36,789 bases of DNA, taken from positions 1 through 36,789 of the forward strand of contig CBDULQ010000006.1 in the NCBI GenBank assembly GCA_965368115.1, given 5' to 3'. A model generated the notes under the pieces. The model had not been told where the DNA came from and ran no database searches. It saw nothing but the letters and a program-made list of their open reading frames with translations. Source of the stretch: CBDULQ01 sp965368115 (lineage in GTDB: Bacteria > Pseudomonadota > Gammaproteobacteria > SZUA-229). Position numbers and translations under genes: made by a program. This document shows, piece by piece, positions 1-8,026 of the stretch (its first letter is position 1; each line of letters opens with the position of its first letter).

Positions 1-975
1 GGTCAGTATTCCACCGCCGAGGACGTGCTGCAGGAGCTGGCCCAGGAGTACGAAATGCCGGCCCTGATCCTGGAACACCGGGGCATGAGCAAGCTCAAGT
101 CCACATACACCGACAAGCTGCCGCTGATGGTCAACCCGGATACCGGCCGGGTACATACGTCGTATCATCAGGCGGTGGCGGCGACCGGCCGCTTGTCGTC
201 TTCCGATCCCAATCTGCAGAACATCCCGATTCGCTCCGAGGAAGGCCGGCGCATTCGCCAGGCCTTCGTGGCGCCGCAAGGTTATCAGCTGGTAGCCGCG
301 GACTATTCGCAGATCGAGCTGCGCATCATGGCGCACCTGTCCGCCGACGAGAGTCTGGTACAGGCTTTTGCCGAGGGCCAGGACATCCATCGAGCGACAG
401 CCGCCGAGGTATTCGGCATGGCGCTGAGCAAGGTCACCCAGGAACAGCGGCGCGCGGCCAAGGCGATTAACTTCGGACTGATCTACGGCATGTCGGCGTT
501 CGGTCTGGGGCGTCAGCTCAACATTGGTCGTAACCAGGCGCAGGAGTATGTGGATCTGTATTTCGAACGTTATCCGGGCGTCAAAGCCTACATGGATCGC
601 ACCCGTGAAGATGCGCGCGACAAAGGCTATGTAGAAACACTATTCGGACGTCGTCTGTATCTGCCTGAAATCAATGCAAAGAATGCACAGCGTCGTCAGT
701 ATGCCGAACGTACCGCAATCAATGCACCGATGCAGGGAACGGCTGCGGACATTATCAAACGTGCCATGATCAATCTGGACGCGTCGTTAAAGAAAGCAAA
801 ACTGGATGCACGTATGGTCATGCAGGTGCATGACGAACTGGTCTTAGAAGTCGCCGACAATCACCTGGAAAAATTGAAAAAACTGGTCAAAAAAGAGATG
901 GAATCTTCGGCTACACTCGATGTCCCATTAATTGTGGATGTCGGTGTCGGCGACAACTGGGATCAGGCACATTAG
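1..975 (+). CDS. polA: DNA polymerase I, C-terminal part (5' truncated by window edge)
   Basis: This is the polymerase domain of DNA polymerase I, which fills gaps during repair and replaces RNA primers on the lagging strand. The frame is open from base 1, so the gene begins upstream; only about 324 C-terminal codons are present and the 5'-nuclease and most of the 3'-5' exonuclease regions are missing. Family-A motifs are visible in order: motif A as DYSQIELR (about bases 301-324), the O-helix as RRAAKAINFGLIYG (about 451-490) and motif C as QVHDELVLE (about 823-850). The ending GDNWDQAH is typical of the family. A small-RNA locus and convergent engB follow, as in many gammaproteobacteria. 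Identity is secure. Confidence 0.98.
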   Translation, partial: GQYSTAEDVLQELAQEYEMPALILEHRGMSKLKSTYTDKLPLMVNPDTGRVHTSYHQAVAATGRLSSSDPNLQNIPIRSEEGRRIRQAFVAPQGYQLVAADYSQIELRIMAHLSADESLVQAFAEGQDIHRATAAEVFGMALSKVTQEQRRAAKAINFGLIYGMSAFGLGRQLNIGRNQAQEYVDLYFERYPGVKAYMDRTREDARDKGYVETLFGRRLYLPEINAKNAQRRQYAERTAINAPMQGTAADIIKRAMINLDASLKKAKLDARMVMQVHDELVLEVADNHLEKLKKLVKKEMESSATLDVPLIVDVGVGDNWDQAH

Positions 976-1045
976 TACTTATCCGCATTACGATTCATGG
1001 CCTGGTCGATAGGGTTTATTGCCCGTACCACTCGTCGGTTGTGTT

Positions 1046-1073
1046 TTGACATCCTATCCGTATGGACTTTAAT
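1046..1073 (+). promoter_or_regulatory. Candidate sigma-70 promoter for the polA-engB intergenic RNA
   Basis: A perfect -35 hexamer TTGACA (1046-1051) is followed after 16 bp by TTTAAT (1068-1073). It faces the same way as the terminator at 1205-1239 and would start a transcript at about 1080. Promoter calls from sequence alone are uncertain, but a consensus -35 at this conserved sRNA position is suggestive. Confidence 0.55.
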
Positions 1074-1079
1074 TTAAGT

Positions 1080-1239
1080 CAGCAATTGCAGTTTTTCTCG
1101 AGCTTTAATGTTTTTTCTGAATTGCGCTAAAGCCCGGCGCAAGCCCGCTTGCCTCCCTGAGCGGGCGATTTGGGGTCAGTCTCCCCAAGCTGGCCTCCAG
1201 TTGACCCCGACTCCGCCCAAAGAGTCGGGGCATTTTTTT
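1080..1239 (+). ncRNA. Putative small RNA in the Spot 42 / ErsA locus
   Basis: The stretch between polA and convergent engB contains no convincing reading frame but has a candidate promoter, four stem-loops and an intrinsic terminator. Stems seen: GCAATT/AATTGC (1082-1087 with 1120-1125), GCCCGCT/AGCGGGC (1143-1149 with 1160-1166), TTGGGG/CCCCAA (1170-1175 with 1183-1188), and the terminator. The second loop is pyrimidine-rich and carries CCTCCC, able to pair with Shine-Dalgarno sequences. Spot 42 (spf) in enterics and ErsA in Pseudomonas lie in this same polA/engB interval and in this orientation. I infer a positional analogue about 160 nt long. No primary-sequence homology was tested, and the 5' end is estimated. 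Confidence 0.6.
1205..1239 (+). terminator. Rho-independent terminator of the putative sRNA
   Basis: A perfect 9-bp GC-rich stem CCCCGACTC (1205-1213) / GAGTCGGGG (1222-1230) with an 8-nt loop is followed by CA and seven T residues (1233-1239). This is a strong plus-strand intrinsic terminator. Its left arm also overlaps a sequence able to pair with an upstream segment (see findings). Confidence 0.88.
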
Positions 1240-1420
1240 GGGCGCTAGAAAATTTTAAATTTTTTATCCTTACATCGATTGATGTCGCAACAAAGAAATG
1301 CCGCTCGCGGCTTTATTCAAGTGCGGGTTAAAACGACGTTTTGAGTTGCCGGCGCGACAACCATTCGTCGGCTGAAATGGTGCGCAAATTCGGAATGCGG
1401 GATTAACACAGGGACGACAA

Positions 1421-2047
1421 TTAGAGACCTTCGTTATCCAGTTCGAACCATTCATTCAGCTTATTGCGTAATTCATCCACACCGGTTTTATCCATCGAAG
1501 AGAACATCTGTACGGTGCTGTCAAAAGCCAGCTCGCGTAATGTTTTCTGAACTGAAAACAACGCCTGTTTGGCGGCGCCTCGTTTTAGTTTATCGGCTTT
1601 GGTCAGTAACACGTGGGTTGCGATGTTGAAGTGCTGGCACCACTCCAGCATCTGGGCATCATAGTCCTTGACCGGATGGCGGATATCCATGATCACCACC
1701 AGTCCCGCCAGGATGGGCCGCTGCCCCAGATAGTTTTCCATCAGCGATTGCCAGTCCCGGCGTACCGCTTCCGGGACCTTGGCGTAGCCGTAGCCCGGCA
1801 GGTCGACCAGCCGGCGCGCATCGTCCAGAGTGAAGAAATTGATCAGCTGAGTGCGTCCCGGGGTCTTGCTGGTGCGCGCCAGGTTGCGGTTGTCGCAAAG
1901 ACAGTTGATGGCGCTGGATTTGCCCGCATTGGAGCGCCCGGCGAAGGCGACTTCCAGGCCCTGTTCCGGGGGAAACTGGCCGGGTTGGGCCGCACTGGTC
2001 AGGAATCGGCTGCGCTGGTAATAGTTTTTCATTGTCGAATCCGGCAC
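1421..2047 (-). CDS. engB: Ribosome biogenesis GTPase EngB (YsxC/YihA)
   Basis: Small essential GTPase that assists maturation of the 50S ribosomal subunit in the cytoplasm. The 208-residue protein has the usual family length and all GTPase motifs: G1 GRSNAGKSS (37-45), threonines of the G2 region in TSKTPGRTQ (59-67), G3 DLPGYG (82-87) and G4 TKAD (149-152), with the EngB-specific stretch NFF just before G3. Met6 (base 2032) is an alternative start. It converges on polA across the sRNA locus and is divergent from the cytochrome c4 gene. A short GC-rich hairpin at 1300-1311 with a weak T-rich flank on the minus strand may terminate it. Confidence 0.97.
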   Translation of the reverse strand: MPDSTMKNYYQRSRFLTSAAQPGQFPPEQGLEVAFAGRSNAGKSSAINCLCDNRNLARTSKTPGRTQLINFFTLDDARRLVDLPGYGYAKVPEAVRRDWQSLMENYLGQRPILAGLVVIMDIRHPVKDYDAQMLEWCQHFNIATHVLLTKADKLKRGAAKQALFSVQKTLRELAFDSTVQMFSSMDKTGVDELRNKLNEWFELDNEGL

Positions 2048-2208
2048 TTATCAGGGCCGGATATTACCAATATTGATCAATAACAGCCAATTTTTCGGCC
2101 AATTATAGCCATTGGTAAATTGCTGAAATGGCCGCCGTGGTGTAGACTTGCGCCCACTTTTTTTAGCCGCGTGCCCGGCATGATGGATACGTTTGGAGAT
2201 ATCGAGCA

Positions 2209-2817
2209 ATGAAATACAAGTTTCTGATTGCAGTTTTCAGCCTGGTAATGGGTGTGAATGCAAGCGCAGTCGCCGGTGATGCGGCGGCGGGTGAAGGCAA
2301 GGCTGCTGCGTGCGCCGCCTGTCACATGCCTGATGGTAACAGTGTCGTCCCTGAATTCCCCAAGCTGGCCGGTCAGCATGAAGGCTACCTGGTCAAGCAG
2401 CTGTCCGAATTCAAGAGCATGAAGCGTAAGAACGATATCATGTTCGGTATGGCGGCTGCCCTGAGCGAAGAAGATATGGCCGATATTGGCGCCTATTTCG
2501 CCAAGCAGACTGCGGCACCGGGCGCAGCCACCGACGAGAGCAAGCTGGCTCTCGGCAAAGCCATCTACGAAGGCGGTAACGCGGGTACTCACGTACCGGC
2601 CTGCATGGGCTGCCACGGTCCCACCGGTGCCGGTAATGCACCGGCCAATTATCCTGCGCTGGCGGGTCAGCATGTTCAGTACACCCTGACCCAGCTGAAG
2701 AACTTCCAGTCTGGTGCACGCGATAACGACCCCAACAAGATGATGCGTCTGGTTGCAGAGCATATGTCTGACGCAGAAATGGAAGCAGTTGCCAACTACA
2801 TTGCAACGCTGAAATAA
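2209..2817 (+). CDS. Cytochrome c4, di-haem periplasmic electron carrier
   Basis: Periplasmic or membrane-bound di-haem cytochrome that carries electrons from the quinol/bc1 level to terminal oxidases. A signal peptide (residues 1 to about 22, ending AVAG) precedes two homologous domains, each with one c-type haem motif: CAACH (35-39) and CMGCH (132-136). Methionines in the contexts FGMAAALS (M81) and KMMRLVA (M178/M179) sit where the axial ligands of c4 cytochromes are found. The repeats AxLAGQH...QL (54-65 and 150-163) show the internal duplication. GGAG about 10 bases before ATG acts as ribosome site. It sits between engB and dsbA as in Pseudomonas, and a strong terminator follows. Confidence 0.95.
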   Translation: MKYKFLIAVFSLVMGVNASAVAGDAAAGEGKAAACAACHMPDGNSVVPEFPKLAGQHEGYLVKQLSEFKSMKRKNDIMFGMAAALSEEDMADIGAYFAKQTAAPGAATDESKLALGKAIYEGGNAGTHVPACMGCHGPTGAGNAPANYPALAGQHVQYTLTQLKNFQSGARDNDPNKMMRLVAEHMSDAEMEAVANYIATLK

Positions 2818-2838
2818 GCCCATCTGCGATATGCTGAT

Positions 2839-2867
2839 AAAAAAAGGTGACCTGGTCACCTTTTTTT
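2839..2867 (+). terminator. Intrinsic terminator after cytochrome c4
   Basis: Stem GGTGA (2846-2850) / TCACC (2856-2860), extended by flanking A and T runs, with a CCTGG loop and seven terminal T residues (2861-2867). The A-tract on the left makes it look bidirectional, but no minus-strand gene ends here. Confidence 0.88.
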
Positions 2868-2969
2868 ATGCCCGGGCCCCGGCTATGCCTGGGCCGGGAG
2901 TGTGGCATAATGCGGTGAAATTTTTTGCCATGAAACGGGTCTTCTAGAAGATAAAATTTAAGGATGGGG

Positions 2970-3611
2970 ATGCACAGAATGAAATCGCTTGGAATCAAAT
3001 CACTTGTCTGCCTGTTGATGCTGCTACCTGCGCTGGGATTCGCCCGTGACTTCAAGGCCGGCGTGGATTACACCGTGCTGGATAAGCCGGTCGCGACCGA
3101 AACCGGTAACAAGATCGAGGTGCTGGAGTTCTTCTGGTATGGCTGTCCGCACTGTTTCAAGTTCGAGCCTTTCGTCAGTAAATGGAAAAAACAGCTGCCG
3201 GACAATGTTGTGTTTATCCAGGTGCCGGCCCCTTTGAATCCGAAATGGATGGTTCATACCAAGACCTACTATGCACTTGAACTGATGGACCAACTGGACA
3301 AGGTACACGAGGATATCTTCAAGGCTCTGCACGTCGAGCGTAAAAAACTGTTTACCCGGGACAGCATTGCCGATTATCTGGCGACCAAAGGTATTGATCG
3401 CAAATTGTTCGTCGATACCTACGATTCTTTTGGTGTCGAAATGCGTGCCCGTAAATCAATGCAGTTGATGCAGGAATACAACGTGACCGGCGTTCCCATG
3501 CTGGCGGTGAACGGAAAATACATCATTACAGCGAGTCAGGCCGGCAGCTATCCGGCGATGATCGAGATTGCCAGCTATCTGGTCGACAAGGAAGCCAAAT
3601 CGTCTAACTAG
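2970..3611 (+). CDS. dsbA: Thiol:disulfide interchange protein DsbA
   Basis: Periplasmic oxidant that inserts disulfide bonds into exported proteins. From the start at 2970 the protein has 213 residues: a signal peptide (about 1-26, ending GFA), a thioredoxin fold with active site CPHC (59-62) in the context FFWYGCPHC, an inserted helical domain, and the cis-proline loop TGVPM (P176). Three in-frame ATGs (2964, 2970, 2979) compete; AAGGA at 2960-2964 is best placed for 2970. The neighbouring c-type cytochromes have cysteines that need controlled oxidation, but the linkage with cc4 is general in gammaproteobacteria. The next gene starts 42 bases later and may be co-transcribed. Confidence 0.96.
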   Translation: MHRMKSLGIKSLVCLLMLLPALGFARDFKAGVDYTVLDKPVATETGNKIEVLEFFWYGCPHCFKFEPFVSKWKKQLPDNVVFIQVPAPLNPKWMVHTKTYYALELMDQLDKVHEDIFKALHVERKKLFTRDSIADYLATKGIDRKLFVDTYDSFGVEMRARKSMQLMQEYNVTGVPMLAVNGKYIITASQAGSYPAMIEIASYLVDKEAKSSN

Positions 3612-3653
3612 GGGTATAGTATTAACTGAGTTCACGTTTAAAGGGGCGGCGCG

Positions 3654-5705
3654 ATGCCAGACTCTCCTTCGGGACAGAGTGCCGATCACTGGAAACAGAA
3701 ATACTACGATCAACTGGATCGACTGGACCAGAAAGAGGAAGAATGGTCCAGGCTGGAAACGGTATTGAAACGCGCCATCGGCCGACTGAGTCTGGCTGCC
3801 GAAGGTCATCACAAGGCGGTGGATCGACATATCCGTGACATCCGCGCCGCCACCCGCGACAAGGTCAATCGCGAGCATCTCGACGCGATACTCGACCAGC
3901 TCTCCGACTTGCTGGCCCGGCTTGATGAAAAGCAGGCTGCTCCGGACCGCCAGGCCATCACTCACCTGCAGACATTACTCGAACAGCTGGTGCTTCCCGC
4001 CAGTCTGGGCAAACCGCGTAAGAAGCTGCTCAAGCAACTTAACAAGGCCACTGACGAATCCGTGGTTCAGTTGCTCAATGAAGTGGCGGGCCTGATTCAA
4101 CAGGCACTGGCCACGTCATCTCCCGAAGCGCCGGCTGAAAAGAAGCCGGGCTTGCTGGATCGTATTCTCAAATCATCGACGGCAAATGAGAGTGATGTGG
4201 ATCACCAGGCCACTGCGCGCATACTGTCGCACGTGCTGGAAGTATTTCCCTGGCCGCCGGATCTCGGCACCGACGTTAAATCACTGCTCAATCAACTGAA
4301 TCGAGTCTCTGACGACAATGATTTAAGCCGTTCTGTAACGGAACTGGAAAAACTGGCGCGCAGCGTTCCAGATTACCTGCCCCATACAACACTACCGACT
4401 CTGTCTACAGAGCAAACGCACGAAGATGGCTTTAATTCGCTCCGCCAGTGGATCGAAACTTTCATCAACCAGATCGACAATCCGAGTTCACCGGACGGAC
4501 GGCTAGCGGCGATACGCACTTTATTACGTGATGCGAACCAGCAGACACAGCTGGACGCGTTGGCAAAACAACTGAGTGATTTGCTGCGTTCAGGCAATAC
4601 CGAGACAGCACCCGAAACCTCGGTCGGTGACGTGGGTGACAGCCCGGTTCAGCCAAGCATTCAGGAACTGCTGATTCGTTTACTGGAACAACTGGTGGTG
4701 CCGCCAGACCTGACCGCTGAAGTGGATCATATGAAGTCACGCCTGGAAGCGGAAACGGCTCCCGAAGACTGGCGTCTGTTGCTGAAAGATGTGGCGGCTT
4801 TAATCAATTCCATCCGCAGCCGTCTACAACAGGAAAAACACGAGTTCGAGGATTTCCTGCAGCAGATCACCGGACGTCTCCGGGAAATGGACGAGTTTCT
4901 GCAGATCGAAAGCGAGTCCATAGTTGCAGCTGAAAAACAGGGACAGGCTTTCGACGAAAAAATGCATAGTGAAGTTCAGGTGATTCGGGAAGATGTGGTG
5001 CAGGCAACCGATCTCGGAACCCTGAAAGGATTTGTCGAATCACGACTGGATGTGATTTCACAACACATTCGCGATTATCGTGAACACGAGTCGCAACGTT
5101 TCGGGGATGCTCAGCACAATATCGAGCAGATGCAGAGCAAAATGCAGTCCATGGAACAGGAAACCCAGACGCTTAAAAAAATCATTGTAGAGAAAAACAA
5201 GCAGGCGATGTTTGATGCCTTGACCGGAATTCCGAATCGTTTTGCCTACGAGAAAAAAATCACCGAGGAAATTGCGCGCTGGAAACGTTTCGGTCATCCC
5301 CTGAGTCTGGCCATCTGGGATGTGGACTACTTTAAAAAGGTAAACGATACCTTTGGACACAAGGCTGGTGATAAGGTATTGCGCACGATTGCGCAATTAT
5401 TGAATGAGCGTATTCGGGAAACCGATTTTCTGGCGCGTTACGGCGGTGAGGAATTTGTCATGCTGCTGCCGGGAACGAAAGAGGAAGAAACACTTCGACT
5501 GGTTAATGGCCTGCGCGAAAAGGTGGAGTCCTGCGGATTTCATTACCATGGTGATCCAGTATCCATCACCGTGTCCTGTGGCGTGAGCAGCTTCCGTGAA
5601 GGCGACTCACTTGAGAAGGTATTTGATCGTGCTGATAAAGCACTTTATCGGGCCAAGAAAAATGGTCGCAACCTGTGTGTAATTGCCGCTGTTAGATCTG
5701 ATTAG
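3654..5705 (+). CDS. dgcH: DgcH-like GGDEF diguanylate cyclase with helical repeat N-terminus
   Basis: Predicted cytoplasmic enzyme that makes cyclic di-GMP from two GTP. The C-terminal GGDEF domain (about 515-683) carries the catalytic motif GGEEF (597-601). RETD precedes it at the usual spacing for the inhibitory I-site (RxxD), so product feedback is expected. No membrane segment is visible. The first 500 residues are helical, with three related segments (about 105-150, 188-238, 339-388) following the pattern LLExLxxPxxLxxxxxxLLxQL...VAxLI, then a coiled coil (about 395-510). Length and position downstream of dsbA match Pseudomonas DgcH (PA5487, as I recall the locus), hence the symbol. What the repeats sense is unknown. 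Confidence 0.88.
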   Translation: MPDSPSGQSADHWKQKYYDQLDRLDQKEEEWSRLETVLKRAIGRLSLAAEGHHKAVDRHIRDIRAATRDKVNREHLDAILDQLSDLLARLDEKQAAPDRQAITHLQTLLEQLVLPASLGKPRKKLLKQLNKATDESVVQLLNEVAGLIQQALATSSPEAPAEKKPGLLDRILKSSTANESDVDHQATARILSHVLEVFPWPPDLGTDVKSLLNQLNRVSDDNDLSRSVTELEKLARSVPDYLPHTTLPTLSTEQTHEDGFNSLRQWIETFINQIDNPSSPDGRLAAIRTLLRDANQQTQLDALAKQLSDLLRSGNTETAPETSVGDVGDSPVQPSIQELLIRLLEQLVVPPDLTAEVDHMKSRLEAETAPEDWRLLLKDVAALINSIRSRLQQEKHEFEDFLQQITGRLREMDEFLQIESESIVAAEKQGQAFDEKMHSEVQVIREDVVQATDLGTLKGFVESRLDVISQHIRDYREHESQRFGDAQHNIEQMQSKMQSMEQETQTLKKIIVEKNKQAMFDALTGIPNRFAYEKKITEEIARWKRFGHPLSLAIWDVDYFKKVNDTFGHKAGDKVLRTIAQLLNERIRETDFLARYGGEEFVMLLPGTKEEETLRLVNGLREKVESCGFHYHGDPVSITVSCGVSSFREGDSLEKVFDRADKALYRAKKNGRNLCVIAAVRSD

Positions 5706-5876
5706 CCGATTTTAACGTCGGTAATTTTTACATTTCTGAAAAAACAAAACGAATTACCATCCGGTAGTCGATTTTTTGGGCTTTAATCCGATTGCCGATA
5801 ATCAGACATCGAAAATTTAATATTAATTTGCCATAATCCAGACAACTTAAAACGATAAAAAGTGTGGAGTAGAGGT

Positions 5877-7478
5877 ATGAAAAGGATGCTGGTCGCTGCA
5901 ATGGCGATGTGCGGAGGTCTCAATTCTTCAGTATTTGCTGATACGAATGTCGCAATTGGAGAACAGTTCGATGTTCTGGCTGGTGAGACATTTGTTAATC
6001 CGGATCTGTTTAATAATCAGGGAACCACCAACAATCAGGGTTATTTTTTTAATGAGGGCATGTTTTACAATCGAAGCTCAGGGGTTCTGAATAATTCCAG
6101 TTATTTCTGGAACAGCGGCACGCTGGACAACAGTGGGCAGGTCAATTTTCAATATTTTTCAACGATTACCGTACATCAAAACGGACAGCTATTAAATTCA
6201 GGATCCATATCGGCTGATGGTTTCCATATCGGCGAAATCAGGCTGGAAGATAACGGTCATCTCAGAAACTCGGGTGACCTGTCATACATGGAGCTGTATA
6301 CCGACTCCGATACGAGCATATTAAATACAGGGACCATAAATCATTCAGGCATTTTAGGGGATGGCTATTATTCCGAATGGATTCCCGGTGCACAGGTTAT
6401 GAATACCGGCACCATTGTCGACAGCTTTATCCAGGATGTGGGTGAAATGGTGAACTCGGGTTATATCGGTGGCGATATAACGCAGGGCACAGGAACAAGT
6501 ATTGCAGTCCGTTACGACAATATTTTCACCAATACAGCAAACGGAGTGATTGATCTTATTGCGCCACAATTAAGTCTCGAAGTGATGTCCGTCGATGGGC
6601 AATTTACCAATCAGGGAATGATCAACGCTTATTCGGGTGACATTCATATCAATGGTGCGAGCTGGTCCGGGATCTTCACAAATGAGAATACCCTTAATAA
6701 CCTTGGCTCACGGATTTTGATCAATAATGGTGGTGTGCTGAGAAACCAGGGCACAATGACGAATGGCATGGAGCATATGATTTACGGTATCCCTGAGATT
6801 AGTCTTGGATATGGGGGTGATGCGCCCAGCACTCTGGAAAATAGCGGTACCCTGGAGAACTATCATCTGATTCAGGGTGAGGGGCAGGTACTGAACTCTG
6901 GCCTGCTGATTAATCATGGCTCCGGTAGCATCGACGTTCGATATCTTGAAAATTCCGGGCGCCTGGAAACGGCAGGTGCTATTAGTGCTCGAGACGGATT
7001 CACGGTAACTGAAACAGGCACTCTGGTGGTTAAGAATGTCGAACCTGAAAACGTATTCTTCAATACCGTATATATCAATAGTGATATGACAGTCAACGGT
7101 ACACTGGAACTTGAGCTTTTGGGTTATCCTTTTGATCAGTATCTTAATATCGAGGGGGTTCTGGACATTGGTGATACGGCCATACTCAACCTGTCTTCAT
7201 TAGACCCGTATCTGGAGATGTGGATGTATGGTCCAGGGGAATCCATAGATCTGCTGTCAGCCCGTCAAATACTGGGTAATTTTTCCGAGGTCATGACAGA
7301 CCTGTCGTTTGATGGGTTGATGTTGCGTCTTGAACTGGAAGTGTATAACAACGGCTTCGAAGATATTCTGCGTTTGAATACGGTCGCTGCTCCGGTGCCA
7401 TTACCGGCAGGTGTCTGGTTATTTATATCCGGACTGGTTGGCTTGATGGTAACCGCGCGCAAGCGAAGTCTGCACTAG
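5877..7478 (+). CDS. VPLPA-CTERM sorted extracellular protein with N/G-rich repeats
   Basis: Exported protein of unknown function, 533 residues from the ATG at 5877. A GTG at 5862 would extend it, but GGAG at 5866-5869 is spaced correctly for 5877. It has a signal peptide ending near VFADTN. The body is a long series of short units rich in N, G, S and T, of the form LxNSGxLxN, typical of a right-handed beta-helix or adhesin-like fibre. The C-terminus is a classical VPLPA variant of PEP-CTERM: VPLPAGVWLF, a hydrophobic segment, then basic ARKR (bases about 7392-7475). In this family the tail is recognised by an exosortase, and such proteins are linked to exopolysaccharide or biofilm. No exosortase lies in this window. 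Confidence 0.85.
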   Translation: MKRMLVAAMAMCGGLNSSVFADTNVAIGEQFDVLAGETFVNPDLFNNQGTTNNQGYFFNEGMFYNRSSGVLNNSSYFWNSGTLDNSGQVNFQYFSTITVHQNGQLLNSGSISADGFHIGEIRLEDNGHLRNSGDLSYMELYTDSDTSILNTGTINHSGILGDGYYSEWIPGAQVMNTGTIVDSFIQDVGEMVNSGYIGGDITQGTGTSIAVRYDNIFTNTANGVIDLIAPQLSLEVMSVDGQFTNQGMINAYSGDIHINGASWSGIFTNENTLNNLGSRILINNGGVLRNQGTMTNGMEHMIYGIPEISLGYGGDAPSTLENSGTLENYHLIQGEGQVLNSGLLINHGSGSIDVRYLENSGRLETAGAISARDGFTVTETGTLVVKNVEPENVFFNTVYINSDMTVNGTLELELLGYPFDQYLNIEGVLDIGDTAILNLSSLDPYLEMWMYGPGESIDLLSARQILGNFSEVMTDLSFDGLMLRLELEVYNNGFEDILRLNTVAAPVPLPAGVWLFISGLVGLMVTARKRSLH

Positions 7479-7501
7479 TCTCAGCATGTCGATCGAAAAA
7501 A

Positions 7502-7532
7502 AACAGGCTGGTATATTACCAGCCTGTTTATT
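7502..7532 (+). terminator. Intrinsic terminator after the VPLPA-CTERM gene
   Basis: Ten-base-pair perfect stem AACAGGCTGG (7502-7511) / CCAGCCTGTT (7519-7528) with a 7-nt AT-rich loop and a T-rich exit. The A-run before it (7496-7503) would also provide a U-tract for the minus-strand lipoprotein gene ending at 7633, so it may work both ways. Confidence 0.85.
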
Positions 7533-7632
7533 TGTGTTCCGGTTAGCTGTAAATACATGGGTATGTCCGTCGCTCTTAAGGGCTTGAAAATAAAATCGTT
7601 CATATCCCTTAATTCGGCTCGGTAGTGACATG

Positions 7633-8022
7633 TTAGTCCACCGGATACACCCACACCCAGATTTCATCACGTACCTTGTCATGCCAGGTTTCACGGACAT
7701 GTGCCTTAACGGTTGTCTTGCTGATTTGCTGGATGGTTTCCTTGTCGGACGACACATAGGCGCGTTCATTGACCACCCGTTGTTTGATGGTCTGAATACT
7801 GGCGACGTCAACCCCATAACGCGCTGCCAGGCGTTCCCGTGCGCGGGCGATAGCCAGTTCTTCCTGGTAATAGCGACCTTTCACATGCATGCCCGCGGAA
7901 CCGACGGCGCCGTCACCCGGTTCGTCGATCCAGCCGGGTCGTGCCCGACCGGGGTTTGACTGGCAGGCAGCCAGCAATAGTGAAAAAACAAGAGTGATGG
8001 TGTAAACCGCCCTGAATTGCAT
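7633..8022 (-). CDS. Small LPP20-like lipoprotein
   Basis: Predicted 129-residue lipoprotein of unknown function. The start at 8022 is chosen because AGGAG stands 8-10 bases upstream; a longer frame would overlap the preceding gene. The signal peptide ends in lipobox LAAC (C20). The mature part has PGWIDEP near the N-terminus and a conserved block around VGSAGM...ARARERLAARYGV, a pattern shared with the larger LPP20-type lipoprotein at 9404 (APGWVCDEP... VGSAQK...ATDARVQLAQRM). LPP20/LpoB-like proteins are outer-membrane lipoproteins, some of which act on cell-wall synthesis; the role here is inferred only. It follows the transglycosylase gene by 4 bases, so the two form an operon. Confidence 0.75.
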   Translation of the reverse strand: MQFRAVYTITLVFSLLLAACQSNPGRARPGWIDEPGDGAVGSAGMHVKGRYYQEELAIARARERLAARYGVDVASIQTIKQRVVNERAYVSSDKETIQQISKTTVKAHVRETWHDKVRDEIWVWVYPVD

Positions 8023-8026
8023 GAGC

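Noticed and set aside
1270..1455. Minus-strand open frame downstream of and overlapping the end of engB
   Set aside because: It overlaps engB's end out of frame, has no ribosome site and shows no family resemblance.
2077..3055. Long minus-strand open frames opposite cytochrome c4
   Set aside because: They are antisense shadows of a haem protein with clear CXXCH motifs on the plus strand.
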